This document shows positions 55,895 to 64,000 of a stretch of 64,000 bases of DNA, piece after piece (positions within the stretch are counted from its first letter, which is position 1; each line of letters starts with the position of its first letter). Position numbers and translations under genes: made by a program. Under the pieces are notes generated by a model, which made no database searches, had not been told where the DNA came from, and saw only the letters and a program-made list of their open reading frames with translations. Source of the DNA: Ramlibacter lithotrophicus (GTDB lineage Bacteria; Pseudomonadota; Gammaproteobacteria; Burkholderiales; Burkholderiaceae_C); contig NZ_VTOX01000007.1 of the NCBI RefSeq assembly GCF_012184415.1, forward strand, positions 62,001 through 126,000. The letters run 5' to 3'.

Positions 55895-56284
55895 ATGAAC
55901 CGCTGCATCCGCTTCCTCCTTGTCTGCTTCGCCCTCGCGACAGCCCCTGCCTTCGCGCAGGGGCTGGAGCGTTCCGCGCCGAAGGACGTCGTCCTGGGCC
56001 GGATCGCGGTCACCGCGCCGCCCCAGATCACCGTCGACGGCAAGCCCGACCGGCTGTCGCCCGGCGCGCGCATCCGCGATCTCAATAACATGCTGGTGCT
56101 CTCCGCCAGCATCGTCGACAAGCCCATGCCGGTGGTCTACCGCCGCGACGCGGCCGGACTCGTGCACGAGGTCTGGCAGCTCACCGAGGACGAATACCGC
56201 AAGCTCGGCGGGGCGGGCAGCGGCGCGGACGGCGCGCGCCGTTTCGCGGAGCTGCTCACGCTGATCTTCGGCGGGCGCCGCTGA
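55895..56284 (+). CDS. Hypothetical secreted protein
   Basis: A 129-residue protein with a signal peptide (MNRCIRFLLVCFALATAPAFA, cleavage after AFA) and a mature part holding ITVDGKPDRLSPGARIRDLNNML and VYRRDAAGLVHEVWQLTEDEY. No family is recognised. The frame extends upstream to 55826, but ATG 55895 gives the signal peptide. miaB starts 13 nt downstream, so they may be co-transcribed. Confidence 0.7.
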   Translation: MNRCIRFLLVCFALATAPAFAQGLERSAPKDVVLGRIAVTAPPQITVDGKPDRLSPGARIRDLNNMLVLSASIVDKPMPVVYRRDAAGLVHEVWQLTEDEYRKLGGAGSGADGARRFAELLTLIFGGRR

Positions 56285-56296
56285 AGGGAGACGAAG

Positions 56297-57637
56297 ATGG
56301 GAAAGAAAGTCTTCATCAAGACCTTCGGCTGCCAGATGAACGAGTACGACTCGGACAAGATGGCCGACGTGATGCGCGCCGCGGAAGGGTACGAGCCGAC
56401 GGCGAACGCCGAGGAGGCCGACCTGATCCTGTTCAACACCTGCTCGGTGCGCGAGAAGGCGCAGGAGAAGGTCTTCAGCGACCTGGGCCGGGTCAAGCAC
56501 CTGAAGGAAAAAGGCGTCCTGATCGGCGTCGGGGGCTGCGTCGCGAGCCAGGAAGGCGCCGCGATCATCGCGCGCGCGCCGTACGTGGACGTGGTGTTCG
56601 GCCCGCAGACGCTGCACCGCCTGCCGCAACTGCTGCAGCAGCGCGGGCAGCAGCAGCGGGCCCAGGTGGACATCAGCTTCCCCGAAGTGGAGAAGTTCGA
56701 CAACCTGCCGGCCGCGCGGGTCGACGGCCCGACGGCCTTCGTCAGCATCATGGAGGGCTGCTCCAAGTACTGCAGCTACTGCGTGGTGCCGTACACGCGG
56801 GGCGAAGAAGTCTCGCGCCCGTTCGAGGACGTGCTGGTGGAGGTCGCGGGGCTGGCCGACCAGGGCGTCAAGGAAGTCACGCTGCTGGGGCAGAACGTCA
56901 ACGCCTACCGCGGCGCGATGGGCGACAGCGGCGAGATCGCCGACTTCGCGCTGCTGCTGGAATACGTGTCCGACATTCCCGGGATCGAGCGGATCCGCTA
57001 CACGACCAGCCACCCGAACGAGTTCACGCCGCGCCTGATCGAGGCCTACGCGAAACTGCCGAAGCTGGCGAGCCACCTGCACCTGCCGGTGCAGCACGGC
57101 AGCGACCGCATCCTGATGGCGATGAAGCGCGGCTACACGGCGATGGAATACAAGAGCACCATCCGCAAGCTGCGCGCGGTGCGGCCGCAGATCGCCCTGT
57201 CCAGCGACTTCATCGTGGGCTTTCCCGGCGAAACCGACGAGGACTTCGGCAAGCTGATGAAGCTGATCGAAGACGTCGGCTACGACAACAGCTTCAGCTT
57301 CATCTTCAGCCCGCGGCCGGGAACGCCGGCGGCCAACCTGCGCGACGACACGCCCTACGAGGTGAAGCTCGCGCGCCTGCAGCAGGTCCAGGCGGCGATC
57401 GAAGGCAACATGCGCCGGATCAGCGAAAGCCTGGTCGGCACGGTGCAGCGGATCCTGGTGGAAGGCCCTTCGCGCAAGGACTCGCAGGAGCTGGCTGGCC
57501 GCACCGAGTGCAACCGCGTCGTCAACTTCAAGGGCGCGCAGCACCTGGTCGGCCAGATGGTCGATGTGCGCGTCACCGCCACCAGTTCGCACGCACTGCG
57601 CGGCGAAGTGGCCACGGCGGAACGACTCGCGGCTTGA
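56297..57637 (+). CDS. miaB: tRNA-2-methylthio-N6-dimethylallyladenosine synthase
   Basis: A 446-residue radical-SAM methylthiotransferase that modifies A37 of tRNAs reading U-initial codons. The UPF0004 domain has [21 protein letters not shown] and GCVASQEG (three Cys for the auxiliary cluster). The radical-SAM motif is [10 protein letters not shown]-terminal TRAM domain begins near residue 375 ([13 protein letters not shown]). A purine-rich GGGAGACGAAG precedes the ATG. Confidence 0.96.
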   Translation: MGKKVFIKTFGCQMNEYDSDKMADVMRAAEGYEPTANAEEADLILFNTCSVREKAQEKVFSDLGRVKHLKEKGVLIGVGGCVASQEGAAIIARAPYVDVVFGPQTLHRLPQLLQQRGQQQRAQVDISFPEVEKFDNLPAARVDGPTAFVSIMEGCSKYCSYCVVPYTRGEEVSRPFEDVLVEVAGLADQGVKEVTLLGQNVNAYRGAMGDSGEIADFALLLEYVSDIPGIERIRYTTSHPNEFTPRLIEAYAKLPKLASHLHLPVQHGSDRILMAMKRGYTAMEYKSTIRKLRAVRPQIALSSDFIVGFPGETDEDFGKLMKLIEDVGYDNSFSFIFSPRPGTPAANLRDDTPYEVKLARLQQVQAAIEGNMRRISESLVGTVQRILVEGPSRKDSQELAGRTECNRVVNFKGAQHLVGQMVDVRVTATSSHALRGEVATAERLAA

Positions 57638-57647
57638 GGGCCCCGTC

Positions 57648-57668
57648 ATCCCGGGCTTGACCCGGGAT
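57648..57668. repeat. Short palindromic intergenic repeat
   Basis: atcccggg, ttga-type centre, cccgggat: an 8-bp palindrome around cttga in the miaB-membrane protein gap. This motif with its gtcatcccgggcttgacccg context is a known type of dispersed repeat in alpha- and betaproteobacteria. It lies 11 nt past the miaB stop and may stop or protect that transcript. Confidence 0.6.
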
Positions 57669-57806
57669 CCATGGGACCGGCGCGCCGGAGCCGCTCGCCG
57701 CGTCCCGGGTCGTCGTCGAGCTTCGTGGGCGCTGGTCCACAGGTCCACCAGCGCGATTGCGCCGGCCGTCCAGCGGCGCTACGCTGCGCTGCAGGAGGGA
57801 TCAATC

Positions 57807-58643
57807 ATGAAGCAGCGAGCCAGGTTGGCTCTGTATGCGTTGATGCTGGCGGGCTTCGGCGCGGGGGCCGTATTCGCAATCAGCGACCAGTTGATACCGA
57901 ACTTCAGCGGCTGCCGCGATTGGCTGTGCTCGCTTGCCGACCCGATCGGGCTGGCCTTGCTGCTGATGGAAAGCGGCACGGAAAGCCCAGGGTTCCAGTC
58001 GGTGCAGCATGCCTACCACCGGATGCATGGAACGCTGGTGATTGCCGCGCTGCTGCTGGCGCTCTGCGCGGTCCGGGGACGCGCATTGTGGCGCACGCGC
58101 GGCGCGTCGCTGCCGCCGGAATTTGCGGGCTTCCCACTTGGCGTTGCGAGTTTCGGGGCGGTCATCTATCTGCTGGAGTCCAATGTGTGGGTGGTCGTTC
58201 CGTACCCCCTGCTCAATCCGCCGCGCCTGTACGGCACACTGTCCATGCTGCTCGCGCTGTTGCTGACGGAGGGCTCGACCCTCATCGCGAAACGCCGCGC
58301 AGCGCAGGCCCCGGCGCATGTGGCTGGCGAGGACGGCGCCGTCCCCGAAGACCGCCGCGCGCGTTCACGGCGTCGTCCCATCTGGACTATTGCCGCCGTG
58401 TCCTCGCCCGCGGTCGGCGTGCTGCTCACGCTCTTGATCTCTGTGACCGTCGGGCGCGCCGGCGGATACGCAGGGATGGCAGCCATGGGTTTGGGCATGA
58501 TCGCCATCGCCGGGGGCCTGGCCTGCGGCGCCGTGGCAACGATCGTTGCCGTGGCACGTCGCGAGCGCTGGCCGGCGCTGCAGGTCACCGCCTTCCTGGT
58601 GAACTTCGGCGTCGGCGTGCCGCTGCTCCTGAAGTTCATGTGA
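57807..58643 (+). CDS. Hypothetical inner membrane protein
   Basis: A 278-residue protein with about five to six hydrophobic segments (first ALYALMLAGFGAGAVFAI; later TLVIAALLLALCAV, VASFGAVIYLLE, LYGTLSMLLALLL, SPAVGVLLTLLISVTV, GLGMIAIAGGLACGAV). A charged loop separates the two halves. No family is recognised. GGAGG sits 9 nt upstream of the ATG at 57807, which supports that start over the frame's earlier opening at 57564. It is convergent to ffh. Confidence 0.7.
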   Translation: MKQRARLALYALMLAGFGAGAVFAISDQLIPNFSGCRDWLCSLADPIGLALLLMESGTESPGFQSVQHAYHRMHGTLVIAALLLALCAVRGRALWRTRGASLPPEFAGFPLGVASFGAVIYLLESNVWVVVPYPLLNPPRLYGTLSMLLALLLTEGSTLIAKRRAAQAPAHVAGEDGAVPEDRRARSRRRPIWTIAAVSSPAVGVLLTLLISVTVGRAGGYAGMAAMGLGMIAIAGGLACGAVATIVAVARRERWPALQVTAFLVNFGVGVPLLLKFM

Positions 58644-58721
58644 CGGCGACGGGCGGGGCTGGCTTGTCGCTCCGCCGCCCCTTCGCCAGCGCAGAGGCCT
58701 GCTGCCCGTCCTCGCCAGCTC

Positions 58722-60089
58722 CTAGAACGGCATCTTCGGCAAGCCGCCCTTGCCGCCGCCCATGCGCTTCATCATCTTCATGAGGCCGCCGCCCTTCATC
58801 TTCTTCATCATGCCCTGCATCTGCTCGAATTCGTTGAGCAGCCGGTTGACTTCCTGCACATGAACGCCGGCGCCGGCGGCGATGCGGCGCTTGCGGGTGG
58901 CCTTGATCAGTTCCGGCTTGCGCCGCTCCAGCGGCGTCATGCTCTGGATGATGCCTTCCTTGCGGCGGATGTCGCGCTCGGCCTTGTCCATGTCGACCTG
59001 GCCGGCCTTGGCCTGCATCTGCGCCGGCAGCTTGTCCATCAGGGTGGAAAGGCCGCCCATGCTCTTCATCTGCTGCAGTTGCGCCAGGAAGTCGTCGAGG
59101 TCGAAGCCGGCGCCGCTCTTGACCTTGGCGGCGAGCTTCTGCGCCGCCTCCATGTCGACGCCCGCCGTGACCTGCTCCACCAGGGCCACGATGTCGCCCA
59201 TGCCAAGGATGCGCCCGGCATGGCGCTCGGCGTCGAACACCTCCAGCCCGTCGAGCTTTTCGCTGACGCCCGCGAACTTGATCGGCGCGCCGGTGATCTG
59301 CCGCACCGACAGGGCGGCGCCGCCGCGCGAATCCCCATCCATCTTGGTAAGCACGATCCCGGTGAGCGGTAGCGCCTCCTTGAAGGCCTTGGCCGTGTTG
59401 ACGGCATCCTGGCCCTGCATGGCGTCGACGACGAACAGCGTCTCGACCGGCTTGAGCGCCGCGTGCAGTTCCCTGATCTCGCGCATCAGCGCCTCGTCGA
59501 TCGCCAGCCGGCCGGCGGTATCCACCAGCAGCACGTCGAAATACTGGCGCCTGGCGTGATCCAGCGCCGCGCGCGCGATGTCCAGCGGCTTCTGGTCGGG
59601 GGTGCTGGGAAACCACTCGGCTCCGGCCTGCGCCGTCACGGTCTTGAGCTGCTCGATGGCCGCGGGGCGGTACACGTCGCCGGACACCGTGAGCACCTTC
59701 TTCTTGCGCTTCTCGATCAGGTGCTTGGCGAGCTTGGCCGTCGTCGTGGTCTTGCCGGAGCCCTGCAGGCCGGCCATCAGGATCACCGCCGGCGGCTGCG
59801 CGTGCAGGTTGATGTCGCTAACGCCCTCGCCCATCGTCGCCGCGAGTTCACGATTGACGATGCCGATCAGCGCCTGCCCGGGCGACAGCGAGCCCAGCAC
59901 TTCCTGGCCCAGCGCCTTCTCCTTCACCCGGGCGATGAAGTCGCGCACGACCGGCAGCGCCACGTCGGCTTCGAGCAGCGCCATTCGCACCTCGCGCAAC
60001 ATGTCCTGCACGTTGCCTTCGGTGATGCGGGCCTGGCCCCGCAGTTCCTTGGCCAGGCGGGAGAGTCGTTCGGAAAGGGAGGAGGCCAT
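58722..60089 (-). CDS. ffh: Signal recognition particle protein Ffh
   Basis: A 455-residue SRP54 GTPase. It has an N-domain, then a G-domain with G1 GLQGSGKTTTTAKL, DTAGRLAIDE, TKMDGDSRGGAAL and a C-terminal methionine-rich M-domain (MQGMMKKMKGGGLMKMMKRM) that binds 4.5S RNA and signal sequences. It targets nascent membrane proteins to SecYEG through FtsY. It is divergent from the CcsA-like gene with a 76-bp gap. Confidence 0.97.
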   Translation of the reverse strand: MASSLSERLSRLAKELRGQARITEGNVQDMLREVRMALLEADVALPVVRDFIARVKEKALGQEVLGSLSPGQALIGIVNRELAATMGEGVSDINLHAQPPAVILMAGLQGSGKTTTTAKLAKHLIEKRKKKVLTVSGDVYRPAAIEQLKTVTAQAGAEWFPSTPDQKPLDIARAALDHARRQYFDVLLVDTAGRLAIDEALMREIRELHAALKPVETLFVVDAMQGQDAVNTAKAFKEALPLTGIVLTKMDGDSRGGAALSVRQITGAPIKFAGVSEKLDGLEVFDAERHAGRILGMGDIVALVEQVTAGVDMEAAQKLAAKVKSGAGFDLDDFLAQLQQMKSMGGLSTLMDKLPAQMQAKAGQVDMDKAERDIRRKEGIIQSMTPLERRKPELIKATRKRRIAAGAGVHVQEVNRLLNEFEQMQGMMKKMKGGGLMKMMKRMGGGKGGLPKMPF

Positions 60090-60151
60090 CGGGGGTGCTC
60101 GGAGAACCGGCGCGGGGCGCGCCGCAGTTTCGCGCCGCAGTCAAGCGCGGC

Positions 60152-60157
60152 TAAACT
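60152..60157 (+). promoter_or_regulatory. -10-like element of the CcsA-like gene
   Basis: TAAACT in the divergent gap ends 8 nt before the ATG at 60166, with no Shine-Dalgarno sequence. Confidence 0.35.
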
Positions 60158-60165
60158 GTGGGACC

Positions 60166-60969
60166 ATGATTCTAGCGAGTGCGCCCTTTCCCAGTGTGGT
60201 GCTCACGCTGGCAGCCGCCGCGGCTTACGCAGTGCCGGCGGCCGGCGCGGCCCGCCTCTCCGACCGCGCCGCGCGCATCGCCCTGCTGCTCGGATGGTTC
60301 CTGCATGCGATGGTCCTGGCGTGGGGGCTGCTCAGCGAGCCGCCGCGCTTCGGCTTTGCCCCGGCGCTCTCCGTCACGGCCTGGCTGGTGCTGACCGTCT
60401 ATGCCGTCGAGCAGCAGATGTTTCCGAAACTGGAGGCGCGCTGGGCGCTCGCCGGGCTCGGCTCCGCCGCCGTGCTGCTGGCGCTGGTCTTTCCGGGCTC
60501 CGAACTGCCGGTGACCGCGTCGGCGTGGCTGCCCCTGCACTGGGCGCTGGGCATCGCGTCGTACGGACTCTTCGCCGCCGCGGTGATCCACGCATGGCTG
60601 ATGACACGGGCCGAACGCAGCATCCGCCACGCGGCCGACGCGCAGGCCGGCCTGCCGCTGCTGACGCTGGAGCGCCTCACCTTCCGCTTCGCGACGGCCG
60701 GATTCATCCTGCTCTCGGCCACGCTGCTCGCCGGCCTGCTGTTCAGCGAGAGCCTCTACGGGCACGGCCGTCCCGCGCGCCTGGATCACAAGATGGTGTT
60801 CTCCATCCTGTCGTGGCTGGTGTTCGCCTTTCTGCTGCTGGGGCGGGCGCGCTTCGGCTGGCGGGGGCGCAAGGCGGTGCGCGTGCTGTACACGGGATCG
60901 CTGCTGCTGCTGCTGGCCTACGCCGGCTCCCGCTTCGTCCTCGAAGTGGTCCTGAAGCGCCCGGCATGA
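60166..60969 (+). CDS. CcsA-like cytochrome c biogenesis membrane protein
   Basis: A 267-residue protein with about eight hydrophobic helices. Haem-handling features are HWALGIASYGLFAAAVIHAWL, FATAGFILLSATLLAGLLFSE and the late RLDHKMVFSILSWLVFAFLL, which give conserved histidines facing the membrane as in CcsA/CcmC/YpjD proteins. It lies beside ffh, as YpjD-like genes often do. The next gene overlaps it by 4 nt. Confidence 0.85.
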   Translation: MILASAPFPSVVLTLAAAAAYAVPAAGAARLSDRAARIALLLGWFLHAMVLAWGLLSEPPRFGFAPALSVTAWLVLTVYAVEQQMFPKLEARWALAGLGSAAVLLALVFPGSELPVTASAWLPLHWALGIASYGLFAAAVIHAWLMTRAERSIRHAADAQAGLPLLTLERLTFRFATAGFILLSATLLAGLLFSESLYGHGRPARLDHKMVFSILSWLVFAFLLLGRARFGWRGRKAVRVLYTGSLLLLLAYAGSRFVLEVVLKRPA

Positions 60970-61205
60970 AATACCTGCTGCTCCTGGCCGTCGTGCTGCT
61001 GGTCGTGTGGCTGTGGCGCGGCAGCCGCGCCCAGGACCGCGCCGAAGGCGGTGCCAGGCCGCGCCGGCCGGACCCCGGCGCGGCCCAGCAGGACATGATC
61101 CAGTGCCCCGTCTGCTCGGTGCACCTGCCGCGCTCGGATGCGCTGCCCGGCCCCGACGGCCAGCTCTATTGCTGCGCCGAGCACCGGGCGCGCGGAGCCG
61201 GGTGA
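60966..61205 (+). CDS. PP0621-like small anchored protein
   Basis: A 79-residue protein with an N-terminal membrane helix (YLLLLAVVLLVVWLW), a basic linker, and a zinc-ribbon-like end (MIQCPVCSVHLPRSDAL, LYCCAEHR). This is the PP0621 domain, of unknown function, regularly found before pilS in beta- and gammaproteobacteria. The ATG overlaps the upstream stop by 4 nt (ATGA). Confidence 0.85.
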   Translation: MKYLLLLAVVLLVVWLWRGSRAQDRAEGGARPRRPDPGAAQQDMIQCPVCSVHLPRSDALPGPDGQLYCCAEHRARGAG

Positions 61206-61235
61206 TCTCCTTGCGACGGCTCGGCGGAGACTGAA

Positions 61236-62944
61236 GTGAACGGGACGGCCTCGGACTTCGCGCCGCTGCCTGCGCTGGCGGAAACCACCCGCGACTCCGC
61301 CTTTTCGCGCCTTTGGCGCGCGTTCATGACGGCCCGGGTCGCGCTGGCCGTCGTGCTGGTGGCGCTGCTGGCCTCGTTGACCCTGATCATGGCGGCCGGC
61401 AGCGTGAGCCGCTGGCTGGTGGCGTTGAGCTTCACCTACCTGGCGGCGGCGCTGGGCGTGCGGCTCTTCACCCGGCCGCGGCCGCCGGGCTCGTCATTCG
61501 ATCCGCAGTGGGTCTCCACCATCGGCGTCGACCTGGTCGTGTTCTCCACGTTGCAGTTCCTGCAGGCCGGCGGCATCAACTATTCACCGCTGCTGGCGCT
61601 GCCGGTGCTGATGGGATCAGTGCTCGGGTCGGGGCTGCTGGCGCTCGGCACCGCCGCCGGCGTGACGCTGCTGCTGTTGATGGACGCGTGGGTGCTGTCG
61701 CTGCACGCGGCCGAGGAGACGGCGGCGCGTTTCCTGCAGGCGGGCCTCACCGGCACCGGCTACTTCGCGCTGGCGCTGCTGGTCAACCAGATGGCCGTGC
61801 GGCTGGCGCGCGAGGAGCGCGCGGCGCGCCAGGGACAGCGTGCCGCGCGGGTGCAGGCGCAGGTCAACCAGCTGGTGATCGAGACCCTGTCCGATGGCGT
61901 CCTCGTCGTCGACACCGCCGGCCGCGTGCACGCGGCCAACCCCGCGGCGCGGGTCCTGCTCGGCTTCGAGCAGTCAGGCGACGCCCGCTTCACGCTGACC
62001 GCGCGGCCCGCCTGGCAGCAGTTGGTGACGCTGGCGGCAACCACCTTCGAACGGCACGAACCCCAGGTGGCGGACATCACGATCCCGCGGCCGCGCGACG
62101 AGCCGAGGCGGTTGCACGTGCGCACCCGGCTCACCAAGACCGACTCGTCCCAGGTCGAGCGCCTGTGCGTCGTCTTCCTGGAGGACCTGCGCGAACTGGA
62201 ACAGCGCCTGCAGATCGAGAAGCTCGCCGCGATGGGCCGCATGTCCGCCGCCGTCGCGCATGAGATCCGCAATCCGCTCGCGGCGATCGCTCAGGCCAAC
62301 GCGCTGATGGACGAGGACCTGCGCGAGCCGGCGTTGCGCCAGCTGAGCGGCCTCATCCAGAAGAACACGCAGCGGCTGGCGCAGATCGTGGACGAGATCC
62401 TGAACGTCGCCCAGATCCAGCCCCGCGACCGCGCCAGCCTGCCGCCGCTGGAACTCGATCCTGCTGTGGGGAGCGTCTGCAGCGACTGGGCCGTGCAGAC
62501 GCGCAGCGGCGCCCGGCTGCAGGTGGCGCTCGGAGCCCCCGGCGCCCAGGTGCCGTTCGAGCCGCCGCACCTGCGGCGGGTGCTGGTCAACCTGCTGGAC
62601 AACGCGTCGCGCTACGCCAGCGAGCAGGCCGGCGCGATCCGGGTGACCACCGCCCTCGTCGAAGGCCACGCCGAGCTGCAGGTGTGGAGCGACGGGGCGG
62701 CCCTGCCTCCCGCCGTCGAGCCGCGCCTGTTCGAGCCGTTCTTCTCCTCGGAAAGCCGCTCCAGCGGCCTGGGCCTGTACATCTGCCGCGAACTGTGCGA
62801 GCGGCATGGGGCGGCCATCCGCTATCGGCGTCGCAGCGCCGGCGTCGCGCCCGGCGCGCGCGAAGGCAACGAATTCTTCGTGAGCTTCGGCGCACAGCGG
62901 CCCGCGTTGGCCGGCGCGGCGCCATTTGACACAATGGCGGCCTG

Positions 62945-62945
<1 letters not shown>
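61236..62945 (+). CDS. pilS: PilS-like sensor histidine kinase
   Basis: A 569-residue membrane kinase, start GTG 61236. About six transmembrane helices occupy residues 28-185 (as in PilS), a PAS domain begins near residue 210 (NQLVIETLSDGVLVVD), and the kinase core has H-box VAHEIRNPLAAI with His342, N-box NLLDNASRYAS and G2 SSGLGLYICRE. Pilin levels set its activity in the PilSR model. It overlaps pilR by 3 nt (TGATG). Confidence 0.92.

Positions 62946-64000
<1,055 letters not shown>

Overview
The window is about 64 kb of very GC-rich, densely coding bacterial chromosome. The gene content points to a betaproteobacterium of the order Burkholderiales, most likely Comamonadaceae-like (Ramlibacter/Variovorax relatives). 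Pointers are an inactive PyrC'-type dihydroorotase in a yqgE-ruvX-pyrR-pyrB-pyrC' operon, a complete pilG-H-I-J-L twitching chemotaxis cluster, a pilS-pilR pair, a dusB-fis-purH string, DUF1841 and PP0621-type proteins, and phenylacetate and beta-ketoadipate genes. The taxon is inferred from gene content and order, not from a search.

Layout. 1-10.2 kb: the start of a divergent gene (possibly bioC-like), comF, trmL, a MaoC dehydratase, an orphan ParA, a kefF-kefC potassium-efflux pair, pcaF, DUF1841, a cytochrome c4 and a MoxR/GNAT/VWA cluster. 10.3-16 kb: tRNA-Arg(CCT), an atypical LuxR-type regulator, a YdcF protein, a Fur-box-bearing divergent iron ABC transporter (permease and ATPase) and a PlsC-like acyltransferase. 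16-21.4 kb: the pyrimidine operon and a photolyase. 21.4-31.6 kb: the Pil-Chp chemosensory operon, led by a rubredoxin. 31.6-48.1 kb: thiD, hemL, purH, fis, dusB, ychF, a MOSC protein, a 272-bp inverted-repeat element, a UbiH-type monooxygenase, dsbC, an M61 peptidase, paaK-paaI-paaG and an enoyl-CoA hydratase.

48.2-53.4 kb is the main accessory region: a compact mobile island of about 5.1 kb inserted in the 3' end of tRNA-Met(CAT). It has a tyrosine integrase, a small protein, a RepL-like winged-helix protein, a MobV-type relaxase and an orphan soluble histidine kinase. A 13-bp direct repeat of the tRNA 3' end bounds it. The terminator that probably served the tRNA gene now lies beyond the distal repeat, and the island carries a substitute terminator next to the tRNA.

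53.5-64 kb: an RTX/DUF4214-like protein, a clan GH-A glycosidase, miaB, a membrane protein, ffh, a CcsA-like cytochrome assembly protein, a PP0621-like protein, pilS and the start of pilR, which runs off the window. Together pilSR and pilGHIJL suggest a twitching, type-IV-pilus-bearing organism.

A theme across the window is that many genes have a -10-like hexamer ending 6-7 nt before the ATG and no Shine-Dalgarno sequence. This suggests frequent leaderless transcription.
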